In this document: positions 23,981 to 35,618 of the stretch, in pieces
How the letters are laid out: each line of letters starts with the position of its first letter
Numbering within the stretch: the stretch's first letter is position 1
Source: Numida meleagris
Lineage: Eukaryota > Chordata > Aves > Galliformes > Numididae
Reading direction: 5' to 3'
DNA: 64,000 nt
Assembly: GCF_002078875.1 (NCBI RefSeq)
Contig: NC_034412.1
Location: 82,663,575-82,727,574 of the forward strand
The notes under the pieces: generated by a model
Database searches by the model: none
Told to the model about the DNA's origin: nothing
What the model saw: the letters and a program-made list of their open reading frames with translations, nothing else
Translations under genes and position numbers: made by a program

Positions 23981-24864
23981 ATGCAAAATACTGGTGATGT
24001 TCAGACTGACTTAGAGGGAAACTCCCTATCTTTTTAGCAATCCCTTGAGACATCCAGCTGTCTTAGGTAGATTTTAGGAGCTTCTCAAATATTAGTATTC
24101 ATAAATTGGTTTCAGAAAAGTTCTCAAAGCTGTACCTCATGACCACATTTATTATAATTCCTAACATAACTGAAAGCCAGAGCATTAGTTTTTAATGACA
24201 TTGATTATTCCTCTGTAGAGTTTACCTAATAATTTTTAAAGGCTAGTGGGCCTTCAAATATTCATTGTCTAGTCTGAAATCCTGTAAAAACTTGCCTTGG
24301 ATCCAGTGGCTTTGTTTGAAAGATGAATTATCTTTCAGAGGAAAATAAAGAAATAAATAAATCCAGGTAGAGAAAAAAAACACTTTCTAGTCTTGGTTTA
24401 AGCATTTCTAATAATAGAAAATACACTACAAACTTTGCTAAATTGCTCTGAGGTTAATTGTGCTCTCTGCAGAAATACATGCGTTTTCTCTAGTTTGAAT
24501 TTGCTTAGCTTCAGCTGAGGTTAATTCTTGTATTGATTTTAAAACAAAATTCATTCTTATTTTTAACAGGAAATGGGTCTGAGTTTCGATACACCATGGA
24601 ACAGAAACAATATTGAAATTATTTTTCTCTAAAATAATTTTTCTGTTATTCAGTCAGCTCTACTATTATCCTGAAATAGTTTTGCAGTTTTTAACTCTGT
24701 GTCATTTCTTGGGAATAGAAGTCAAATTTATGCAAGGGTAAATTTCATAACTCTTCTTTCTTTTTTCATGAATATTTTTTTCTTTCATTTGCTTTTTTTC
24801 AATCCAGTACCTCCATAATTATGTTATTTTCATTGAAGCATCATCAGTGGTAGACATGCCATTT

Positions 24865-24918
24865 CTTTTTAATTTTCTTTTCTTTTTAATTTAATTTTAA
24901 TTTTTAATTTAATTTTAG
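24865..24918. repeat. AT low-complexity tract
   Basis: Irregular repetition of ttaatttt/tttaattt units. It is simple-sequence DNA with no further structure. Confidence 0.85.
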
Positions 24919-27118
24919 AATGAATACCAAGAGGTCTTAACAGAACTGAAGAGAGTATGCGTTGAAAATCAGAGATCACATAACAACAGCATTTTTTTTT
25001 TCTTCTGGAGAAAACCAGAGGATTTCTGCCTTCATTCAGTTTTGTATTAAAAATACCTTGCTATAAGTACACACGATTTTTTTTAAATGAAATGTTGGCA
25101 AATTGTGATCACTAAATCATGGTATATAGGAGAAATAAATAATTTACAGGTAATGGTTAAAACACTTGCAAAGATCGGGTAGCTTAATTACCCAGTAAAG
25201 AAACGACAGAGACTGAAGTACATAGGAGTGTAAGCGTGGCTTGTTCACATCTATTCTTGCCCACACAAACAACTGATTTTTCTGAACAGAGTTTGAATCA
25301 TCGATTGTTTTGAAAAACTTCGAAGTGTGTTAATCTTTGACATTATGGTAGTGAATGTACTAACAGAATATAGTTCAGTATATGTATTAATAGTAACAAT
25401 AACAGTAATACTAACAATAAAGTACAGACACATAAAACCAGAATGAAGGATCCTCTACATGATTTATGCTATTTTTATATGTGTTATTACATATAAATTC
25501 AGAGACCATTGTTTTGTGGACAGGGAGGTATGTGTAATCTTTGGTAAAAGAAATGTCAGCAGTTTGATGAAGGGAGGGTTAAGGACGTACTGAGTGAATA
25601 GCAGGTGGGCTATTCACTGGTGGAAGTGACTTCCCATTTGTGTTGGCGAGGTGCCCCTAGACTTGATGGCTCCAGTCCCAGCAGGAGTGGATTCTGCTCT
25701 CTGAGATAGCTCTGGAGAATCCGTCCTGAAAGACTAGCTTCAGACCATCTGGAGCCAGATGGTCAAATTCAGACTTCTTCAATTTAGAGGGCAATTTATT
25801 GGGCTTATTGAAGTCTAAGTCAGTTTTGCCATTGATTTCAAGGAGGGACATGAATTTACACTGCGTTTCTGGCTTCAGAAGTATTACCAGGTTAGAAATC
25901 TTCTAGGATGGAAGATGAACACTGTAAGAGAAAATGTGTGGGGGCTGTACTGGGAATGAAAATCTGGATTTTCCAAGAGCAGATGGTGAACAATATCTTT
26001 GCTGCTAACTGGTGCCTGAGCTCAAATTGTACTGCTTTGCTGTTAAAATCCAGTCTATTCAAAGTCTGCCTGCATGAACTGAACATTTCTAAATAAAAGT
26101 GTATTAGGATAATTTAGTAATTTGGTGTCTGCTGTCTCCTGAAAGAAATTACCAAGGTCCAAATACACTTGCCATTCAGTGCCATGACTACAGATATTGC
26201 TGAATGATTCTTACTGGTAAACTATTCATTGGTAAACTATTGTTTCTCTTGGGTGTTTTGATTCTATTCCAAGTTATATTCACCTTCTTTACTGAACTGT
26301 TGGTCCACCATGCTCTTGCAAATTGAATTGTTTTCTGTTCATGATTCTTCCACTTAAAAGTCTCTAGAAAAAAAGAAACCTAAAATATTAGAATTACAAC
26401 TATTAAGTCATTCCTTTGATACAAGGCCAATTCAATATGGTGGGTAGTGCAGTACTTAAAGGAAATCATTTATAAAAATTTGTGAGGAACCTTCATTATT
26501 ACATTATTTAGGGCACAGAACTTATTTTGGGCAAAATCTACTTAAGAACATAGCATATATATAGGCTTTTCAGACAATGTTCTTATACCATGAAATTGCA
26601 TTGGATTCTGTGGCATTATAGTAAGAACAAGGTTCCAAATGTGTATGTGGTCTTGTAAAAGAACAAGATTGGATTCTGAAAAAATGTTTATTACTGTTAT
26701 TTAACAGTGATAATAAAGCAGTTGTTACTACTAGATGAGTTTTTATTATTTTCATGACTGTCGTGTAAATATCCTATTTTCTTCCACTATAAATATCTCC
26801 ACTTGGTGATTCCCTGCTGACACCTTGTGCTGGCTATTGATCAGCTGGCAATTCATTCATATGACACGTGCTTTATTGATATTGCTCATGTTTCAATTGG
26901 ATTGTTATACATTATTAGTTAGGGCTTTATTAAAGCGTTAAATATATTACTTTCAATTCAGTTATGTTTATCCATTTTTCAACTTTTGTCGGACTTGTAA
27001 TTTATTAAAACTGATCCAGATTTTCTTTGATTTATTATCAGTAAAACATTATCTGGTATTATTGAGGCTTCTTTCTGTTAATTTTTCTTCAGGTTTGTAT
27101 TGTATACGATATCCCATT

Positions 27119-27140
27119 GGTTTAATCATTGGATTAAACC
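27119..27140. repeat. 22-bp inverted repeat with paired TAATC/GATTA cores
   Basis: The arms GGTTTAATC and GATTAAACC are exact reverse complements separated by ATTG. Each arm holds a TAATC/GATTA core, the type of half-site bound by K50 homeodomain proteins (OTX, PITX, GSC classes); the right half reads GGATTA. An inverted CCAAT (ATTGG) lies just upstream and inside. Function is inferred only from symmetry and motif. Confidence 0.6.
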
Positions 27141-30100
27141 CAGGCCAATAGTTAGCTGATTTTATCACTTGATACTTTTTGAGTATTTGCACAGTAGCAC
27201 TCTGCAAATCACCTAGAATTTCCTTAATGCAACTAGATTTCTAATGGACTAGCAGCAATATGATGAACATATTCTCAGCCCTTCCTTTAATGTACTTGGG
27301 TGCAGATTACAGAGATCCACCGAGTTCAAAATATTTATTCCAATCAGCCATTATTTTAACCCCCAGCTATGAACTAATGCATTAAAAAATATCGTCTACA
27401 GTCATTGTACATTATCTTTTCTCATTAACTAAAGAAGATGTCAGCTTTTTCTGTCTCAAAAATTTGTCACCTTCAAGTAGCCAATAAGTTACTAAAATTC
27501 TCTTTAGTTAATAATGTTCTTACAAAAAAAGCATATTTGTCAAGAGCTCTGCTAGGCCTGTTTTGTTTTGTTTTTTTTCTAAATGTCCTTAAGCTTTCTT
27601 CCCAGTCAACTTTTTTTTTGTTTGTCTGTTTTTGATTGCAGAGTCATGGATTTTTTGAGTAGATAATAAGCAATTCTTGAACAAGTTCTTATTTCTATTT
27701 ATTTCATGTCTTTAATTTCTTACTTCCTGATCCACTTAGCTTAGAACTTTCTGCAGCTTTGGGAAAACAGCTGCTTGGAAACTTTCAATACAAATACGTT
27801 ATTGGTTGAATCAAGCACTGCTGGTATTAAATGTCACCAGATTATTATTTGAGGCCCTATCTATAGTTTATAGTTTGATCTTAATTGTTATTAAGAGTCT
27901 AAAGTAGTTATCTCGAGTTCAATTTCTTTTAAGTTATTTACTGTTACTATTGGCTGAACTGCAAGACACAAGTTTGTTTTTATTTGTTAGGTGAGTTTCC
28001 ACATCTGCCTTCCAAATGGAAGTAGTCCATAATACATCTCTCCTCCACACACTGCAGAGTTAAAGAATATCCTGGCTTTGGTTCAATTTACGGTTTTGTT
28101 TTTTTGCATTTTAATTTTGTTTATTTCATTTATTTTGTTTTTCTTTGTTTTCTTTTGCTCTGTTTTAAAATCAGATCCTCGCTATAGGCTTTGTCATACA
28201 GTACACTGGTCTGTTTCTGTTCAAAATGCTTTGCCTCTGAGTGATAGCTCCAAAGAAAATACTGTCCTTAACATAGAGTGCCACCCTGTTTATGACCAGA
28301 TAGGCCAGTATCCTAATCATTCAGACTATTATATTTTCCAGTGACCATCCATTTTCTCAATATGCAAGTGGAAGAAATAGAATTTTGAAGAAATACAGAG
28401 AACTTAAATTCCTAAGCAAAAGCTCTTCTAAGTACTTCTCTTTTCATCTTTGACACCTATACTGCTATAATGCATATTTTAAACATGCATACATTGTATC
28501 TATGTCAGAAGTAAAGGACATAGAAAACATCTTTCTCCATATAACGGGAAAAGGAGGTCCATGTGTCCCCATCAGCTGATAAACAGAACCAAATCCAATG
28601 CGTCTAGGGTACCCTGAGGTGAAGAACTAGAAGAAAATCCTGCCCTGACTCCATGACACAGTAGTTCGTGAACATCTTGAACCAGTAGATGAGTTCCAGT
28701 AGCTTACACATCAAAAGCAGCAAAAACCAAACAGGCACTGGAGGTCAGTTCCTAGAGTGCCAGGAACAGCCACCCCTTCAACATGAAAATATTTTTAGCA
28801 TCTAGAAGACTCTGAAATTCTTCTTTACTGTGTTTTTCTGTAATTTGCATAATGGTTTCTACCCCCACCTGCAACATTATTCTCTGCAGTATTCTCATTC
28901 CAGACTGTCTCCTTATCATGTCATTCTTAGAGTTTTCAAGACCGATTGCTTACTCAGTCTGCAGCAATATAGGGAATCAGGCTAAAATTATTCTCAAGTA
29001 CTGCTTATTTAAATGATAATACAGTGACCACAATGACCGTGTTCACAGTTTTCAGTGACTAACTTTCAAATATTTGAGAAGCTGAAAACATAAATATTGT
29101 AGATATATATAACAATATATGAATTTTATAACCATCGGAATGATTATAAAATAGTCAATGTTTATTAAATATTTTTAAAAGACTTCAGATTTATTTTCAA
29201 ACTGATTGATCCACCATGTATTCTGGAAACAAGCCAATCAGTTCTTAGATATAAAGGAAATGATCTATAGAGTCCTCAGCTATGTTCATCATTTTACTCA
29301 AAGAAAGATGTTAAACATTTTCGCTTCTGATAGTGGATTTCAGAAATAAAAAAAATTGTTGCTAAGATTATTAGCCTTAATCAAGACATGCCTATTCAGC
29401 ATTTTCAGATGGTATTATCAGGGATGTAAGGCACACAAATAACCATTGAAGTCAACTGGAACTGTGATCAGTTCCCACTCCTCAAAATCTGAAGGGCTAT
29501 TTGCTTTCATCTTGTTAGTGATCATGTAACACTAACTCAAATCCAAGATGCAGGGATAAAGTCAGTGTTACAAAGCCAAAAATGAAAGATCTTCATAAGA
29601 TTTTCCCACACAACTACTACACAAAGCCATTTCGAACAAACATGGAGCCCTTCAGTCAAACATTTCTCCTGGGAACAGGTTTTTAGGGCATAAGAACGGC
29701 TTTGCTATTTATTATGTAGTAATTGAACATTACCTTTGTTGCAAGACTGATAGAAGAAAGCTGAAAGCTGGGTTATAAAATCTAAAGACAGTCTCACACT
29801 TGGCAGAAGTAGCCTGTAATTACCACAGTGATAAGTCTGAGGACTTAGGTCCCAAAGAAAATCAAGAAATAAGAATTCAAAGAGGAATTTTTTTTGCTTT
29901 CCAGTTTCCTCTGTTCCAGGAAATTCATGTGGTCAAAGGTTTCTTTTAACAGAAAATTATTTACAGGTGCTGTTCCTGGCTCTGTCACAAAGTTGTGTCT
30001 TACACCTCTGTCTAAGTGCAGTCAGCCTTTGGATCAATGTGACTTCTTCCTGCAGTGACCTTGCTGCTGAATAACTGCCTGCTGCAAAGCCAGTCTCCAC

Positions 30101-30439
30101 AGCCTTCCGAGCTTTGGGTGACTTAAAAGGCCAATGCCTATTTCTGCAGGATGGAGCAATAGTATTTCTACCTGAGGTTATATGCTTGTATATAATTTAC
30201 TGTATTTCAGAAACGCTTCATAGCAGAACTTGAATACTTGCTAAAACACAGAAACTTCAGTCAATGGTTCTTCCTCTGCTATGAAGTAGCCCTGGGGCAT
30301 TAGTGTTCATTAGCATTTGACCAATAGTACAGGACATTGTGCTTACAATGAAATTTGTTACTTATTATTATTTAATGTCTTTGCATTTTAATTAGCATCA
30401 GAAATTCCAGTTAGCTCGACTAGAAGTTAATTTAAAGCT

Positions 30440-30467
30440 TCTTTTACCTGGCACTCCGGGTAAAAGA
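30440..30467. repeat. 12-bp-stem hairpin, 4-base loop
   Basis: TCTTTTACCTGG and CCGGGTAAAAGA pair over 12 positions with one T:G wobble, around the loop CACT. Flanking bases do not extend the stem, so it is too short for a microRNA precursor and lacks the T-run of an intrinsic terminator. In DNA it is a quasi-palindrome that could be a dimeric binding site. Confidence 0.7.
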
Positions 30468-33142
30468 CGTTTGCCATATGTTACTGAAAGCCTGACCCTT
30501 TTCACTTTTTTCCAGTTTTTGCAGTGAATTCTTCCTGTTTACTTGTTCTTGAACCATTTGTTTATCAGACTGTTTTTTCCACAATCATGAAGTGTGGAAA
30601 TGCAATTCTTACAGATGATGAAAAGGTAAAGGAAAATGAAGTTGTGATTCACTCATAATCAAATGAATCCTGAAACTGGGGCCAAAGATATACACCAGGG
30701 AAGACTTGGCACTGCCCTGAGGTATGAGGAATAGCAGACTATTTTGGCTTTGTCTTAAAGTTATCAGAGATCCTTTCTTTCATTAGATTTGATTGTCTTT
30801 GAATAAAACCTGTCTGGCCTTGTCAAGAGTGAATCCCTTGTGAGTGAGGCAAGAGCCAGATACAAGAACTGCTTTCTCCAGTGCTGGGTGAATGTCCTAA
30901 TTCATTGTAACCTCAAAATGGGAAGCAAAGTGTAAAAAAGTGCAGAAATATTACATCTTCAGCCATTTTCCAACACTGAAGAGATTTTCTTTTTCAACGA
31001 GGAATACATAAAACAGGCTGCTGTGAAGTTTCACTAGCACCATTTTGAAATTACTGACAAAAGAGATGATCACATAGGATACCTATTATTTAACTCATTT
31101 CTTAATCACAAAACAGACCTAGCCTGAGAGTTCCTTAGAAAATCAATCACTTAAGAAAAAAAAAAAGAAAAATCTCAGCCTGTATAGGATTTCTGTGGAA
31201 GAATTTCATTCAGTTGTCACTATTAGACTTCTCTTAGTAAAGGTAACGTAAGTTATAACGAAAATAAAGCTAAGTTAAAGTAACAAAGTAATAAATATTT
31301 CACCCACTTACCAAACTTTTCAGATTAAAAAATCTTTTAGGAAGTGGGTCCATGTAACCCTGAGGACAATTTGTTTTGCAAACCTGTTAAGTGAATGGAT
31401 GGAGACAATTCCTGAAGAGTTCTACTTGAAGTCATTAGATTTAAAAAGTTTGGGGGCTTTCCTCTGTCAAACTAAACTGTAAATGTCAATCTGTCAGGAT
31501 TCTCCCAGAACATAGTGATTTTTAGTCCCCGAATGTACATTTATGTGCTATAAAATCTGTATCTTCTGGGCACACAAGTGCAGCTTGCCAACTTCAGCTC
31601 AGTGTGATTTCAAACAGCTGAGCTATTGAACCCTCAAAGTGAGTTTTATAACAGAAAACTCAATCCAATGTTAATTATTGCAGTTTTAAATATATGCACA
31701 CTTTATTAATAACAGAAACAGCATTTATAGCGTTTTAATCCTGCTGTCAGGTAGCTGATCTGCTGGAAGTTTTTTGTGATGATTAGTGCTTCAGAGGGTT
31801 ACATGCTTAGAGCTTACAAGGCGACAGTTGCACAAAATCATTTCTCTAGTGAGAAGAAAAACTTGTTTCTAAATATTTATCAGTCACCAAAATATTGAAA
31901 TTTCTCTAGCAGCCCCAGCTGAAACCAGTGCTTATTTTTACAACTGAGTCTTTTCCATTATCTAAGAGTGGTTTTCCCATTTCAGCTTTCTCCTCCCTTT
32001 CTTTTTTCCATGCACTTTTTGAGGTTTCCCTGCTTGGGCCTCTTTTCTATCCTTCTGTAAGGTTGAATTCCCTGATGGTAATCGTAATTATAAACATATG
32101 TTGTTACTGAGGGCTACCAATTTACTTGCAGTCCTTGGTACTAGAAAAAAATCTAGGTTTTGGAATATATTTCACATCATGAGGGCATATCTCATGAATA
32201 ATTAAAAAGAAAGTAAAATTTGCAGTAAAGAACAGTCTCTGGAATGCCATGGCTAAAGATAATTGTATACTAAAATTGCTTTGAAACAAGTAACCACATT
32301 AAACAATTAATATCATGGCAGAAGTACAGTTTTGAGCTTCAGTATCACTAATATGTTTTTAAAAATTGATATTTATGACTTTAAGATTGGGATGACTAAT
32401 AGAAACACAGAGAAAACACAGAAATAAGCATATTTTCTATTGTAACTGAGAATTAAACTATTTTCAGGAAAATATTTTTCAACTAAACCATTAAGAAAAG
32501 TATAATAAAAACACTCTTGATTTTGCATTTGTTTTAGCGGTTTCTCCCACAATCTGTCTTTCATTCAGGGTTATTTCATAGAAGTCCCTCTGTAATTAAC
32601 GTGTTAGATTTTTAGTGACTTTTTTTTACTGTGCAGCATTTTATTGCTGATGTGTCAGTCAGTGTAATGTTCACAGTGCTGCAGGGAATAATCAGAGTAT
32701 GCATTAAGCAATTCATATTGTATTTGGTATCCTGGTTGAACAAGATAAAATATTTTGAAGATTAGTTTAGAATTAAATAAAAACAACAAAAAAAGACACC
32801 CCCCCTCGCTAAAAAAAATATACACCAGTGAGACATAGCAATAAATATGGAATGAATAGAAATGAAATATATGCCCATGTTAAATTTGGCTGGACCTGCT
32901 AAAATTTGCCATGGGGAGCTTCAGGAATAGGTGTCAGCAGTGCTGCAGCCCTGAGCTGGTGTTGCATCCTTGAGGTGATGGTGGTGGGGAGCTTTCAGCA
33001 CAGCAGGCACGGGGGAAAAACTCAGGGAATTCAGGCAGTCACACAACATTCACTGTTGTGAGAGTCACCAGTTCCTGGAAAAACACTACAACCAATACTG
33101 AAAGGTTGTTAACAATCATATAACAAGGGAAAGAGTGGAAGT

Positions 33143-33255
33143 TAGCATGGGTTTATGAACTAGCTGTGTCAAACTTGTCTAATTTCTATGCTTAATAAGG
33201 TAAGCATCATACATCCAAGCTGTGATCAAGATTTTGTCACTGTCTTGTGGCACAG
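33143..33255 (+). mobile_element. decayed CR1 ORF2 fragment (RT, upstream part)
   Basis: 'agcatgggtttatgaa' followed by 'tgtcaaacttgtctaatttctatgcttaataaggta' parallels CR1 coding DNA for 'HGFMKGRSCLTNLISFYDKV'. About 40 bases on, 'attttgtcactgtcttgtggcaca' resembles the 'DFSKAFDTVSHS' segment, with the stretch between them shortened. Stops interrupt the frame. Orientation and order agree with the 3' CR1 piece at 33731-34216, so both may belong to one old insertion with internal loss. Confidence 0.5.
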
Positions 33256-33730
33256 AGAAGGTGAAACCTCTAAAAGCGGAACTAATGCAGCACGCCTGGT
33301 GGTTCTGCTCAGCCACAGCAGACCTTCAGCTGGGCTCTGTAAGAGGCTCTCATGGCTGTGACTGTGCTGCAGATTCTCAGCAATGAAGGACTTGCTAATT
33401 TACAGTGCCTAGCTGAGAGGAAAACCTAAGTTTTTCTCCTAAGCAGTAGATACAGTTCAAACTGGTCTTGAGAAATAACCTGAGAAAAGGATGCACTTCA
33501 AGGAGAAGAATCACAGGGTTAGAGATGAAGAGCTGTACAAAGGCTGATAAAAAAGTGACTGAGATACAGTCCTGCAGCTCTGAGACAAGCGCAGTACCTT
33601 GCAAGCTGTACTTTCACATGGACACAGCAATGGTGTGAATATTTCACTTTTTATCCTGAGGAAAGATGTTTCACTGGAGCGTGGAGAGTGAGCATTGCTT
33701 GTCCTGATCAGCACAGGTGCTGCCTCAGCT
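33256..33730. other. unassigned stretch between two CR1 pieces
   Basis: No gene is seen. By position this could be the most decayed part of one CR1 insertion joining the flanking fragments, but I cannot align it by eye. Confidence 0.4.
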
Positions 33731-34216
33731 AGAGAGCTGTGTCCATTTACAAGTCTTTAAGAAAGATGTGGATCAGCTGGAGGAAATCCAGAGGGCTGTA
33801 ACAAGAGGGATTGGGTGAGTGTCCTGAGCAAAATGGCTGAAAGATGTAGAGTTGCTTAGAGAAGATGAAGCATGAAGAAATTGACGTTAAGGTACAGTAC
33901 ACTTCAAGTATGAAGGCGAGACCTGTAGAAGGTAGGGACTGCGTTGCTCTTGTCTGTTGTGTGTAGGGAGAATGCTGCTCATAAACTGCAGAGAGACAGA
34001 TTCAGGTTAGATAATAGAGATTACTTCCTTTCTATAAGAATAATTTCTTTGGGGAAGAAAGTGCATAACAGTATTGTGGAATGACTGTCACAGGGTGATT
34101 TTAAGAGCAGATTGGGCAAACATCTGTCAGGAACGTGGTAGTTATATTTGATCCTCTGCTGAAGCAGAGAATATACTAGATGACTTCTCACTTCTCCCAC
34201 CCGGTCTTTTGATGAT
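33731..34216 (+). mobile_element. old CR1 LINE, 3' part
   Basis: The sequence follows the last part of CR1 ORF2 and its 3' end. In order it shows 'gctgtgtccatttacaagtcttt', 'aagaaagatgtggatcagctggag', 'aaatccagagggctgtaac', 'cagagagacagattcaggttagata', a 'gattttaagagcagattgggcaaacatctgtcagg' block and a terminal 'actagatgacttctcacttctcccaccc'. These match CR1 segments for 'KKDIDxLExIQRxAT', 'RFRLDI' and the 'actagatgacctctgaggtcccttccaacc' end. It is clearly more diverged than the CR1 at 19415 and sits in the opposite orientation. Confidence 0.8.
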
Positions 34217-34356
34217 TTGTTGAAACGATGTCAAACTATTCACTTTGAATAAATGACCAACTGTTCTTACAGTGAAGTCCTTTTCTGCTGATTTCACTAG
34301 GTTTGGATTGAAAATGGGGTGAAGATAAGGCATTTAGATGTCAGTTATTGTAGGAA

Positions 34357-34420
34357 AAGCCTGATCCTGCTCTGGTTAATTCAGAAGAGATTTTTGATCA
34401 CTTTCAGTTGAAGTTTAGTT
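34357..34420 (+). repeat. weak old amniote repeat remnant
   Basis: 'gcctgatcctgctctggttaattcagaagagattttt' resembles a common old sauropsid repeat beginning 'ggcctgatcctgctc' and containing 'attgacttcagtgg'-type segments. It is short, diverged and not assignable to a named family by eye. Confidence 0.25.
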
Positions 34421-35487
34421 GAATTCTGAATGTATGTAACATGTACATGTGTGTATCAAAACATTTAACATTAATACAATTCTTTCTAAAAGCATTATCA
34501 CTGATAACTTGCTGTTTGAGCTGGTAATGTATGCATTAGTGGCAAAAGATGGAATGGCTGGTGGGCAATATGAAGTGACCTGCAGTATCAATAGTTTTCT
34601 ATGTTTTCAGAGTTTAGCAACAAAAACTCTTGAGAAAGTTTTCCCCAATGATGCACGTTCCAAGAAATTGTTATAGACTTGCTGGTGGCGCCTGTGCAGA
34701 TGAAGTATTGAAGGATTTGTAAGGTATGGCTGTAATGGGTGAACAAGATGCTAGGAAAATAGAGATACTTGGGCTCCATTCACGGTATCCTCTTGGTGTT
34801 TTTCTTTTTCATTTTAGGGTCTTACACTGTATTCCGGGAGTGATAAAAGTGGGATTGAGTGATCTTCTTTTCTGGGAGTGGAAGAAAAGCAGCAGGAGAA
34901 AAAAACAAACGTGCAAAAGGGCTCATTTCAGCTTCTCTTGGACCTGGCCACGCTCAGAGATCCCTTTCCAGATTATTTCATTGTTAGGCTGGTAACTTGT
35001 CCCTGTATTTCACACTAAGCAAAACCCTTCCTTTGTACTGTCTGGAATTTTTGCTTGTCCCCTTAGCTCACAACTTTTTCTTAAGCCCAGCCTTAGGAGT
35101 CTCATAGCTTCCAGAACCAGAGGGGAGCGGACAGGTTTAAATAAACATCTAGGCTCGCCATTTACCACCAAGGATCATAACGTTTGTCAGCCCTATGGAA
35201 TGCATACTGTAAAGCATCAACTGACAAACTGATATTTTTGTTGAGGTTTCAATCAGAAATGAGCAGAGAAACTCAGAAACCAGCTGTGTGTTCTGCTGCA
35301 CAGAGAGGCAGTAACATGCAATGCTACTCAAGAAAAGCAAGCCCTTATCAGATAGATAGAGATCATTTACCCTGACACACGTGGTCAATAATTAGTATTC
35401 CAGTTCCTGGGGGAAGCAACGTGGCTCAACAGGTGAAACAGCAGCTCAGGACTTTCCATTCCGTGACTGTGTTGGTCTGCAGCGCTT
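34421..35487. other. non-coding stretch, nothing recognised
   Basis: No gene is supported. Open frames are below 90 codons and overlap on both strands. No transposon signature was seen. Confidence 0.6.
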
Positions 35488-35618
35488 CTCTGACTTTGGG
35501 GAGTCACATCATTTCACTTCTCTACTTCATTTCGCTCTCTGAAAACAGGATGAACACTACACTGAGATTCGTTTGGCTACAGAGATACAAACTGTGTTTG
35601 AAAGAATTGCTGTCGTAT
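35488..35618 (+). repeat. MIR-type SINE
   Basis: 'ctctgactttggggagtcacatcatttcacttctct' parallels MIR 'gtgaccttgggcaagtcacttcatttctct'. It is followed by a 'tctctgaaaacaggatgaacactac' block (MIR: catctgtaaaatggggatgataatac) and later 'agagatacaaactgtgtttgaaagaattgctg' (MIR-like 3' domain). Block order is kept over about 130 bases. Confidence 0.6.

Larger units (their letters stand above)
23985..33142. other. long AT-rich non-coding stretch
   Basis: About 9 kb without a supported gene. It includes an AT low-complexity tract (24865-24918). Two short inverted repeats are listed separately. The block 26780-27440 has no transposon signature and carries several homeodomain-type cores, so it is a candidate conserved regulatory element. 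Open frames such as 28078-28344 (88 codons) are rich in F, L and I from T-rich DNA and look spurious. Confidence 0.55.

Noticed and set aside
30440..30467. The hairpin as a microRNA precursor or terminator
   Set aside because: A 12-bp stem is too short for a precursor and no flanking pairing extends it. Intrinsic terminators do not apply to vertebrate Pol II DNA and no T run follows.
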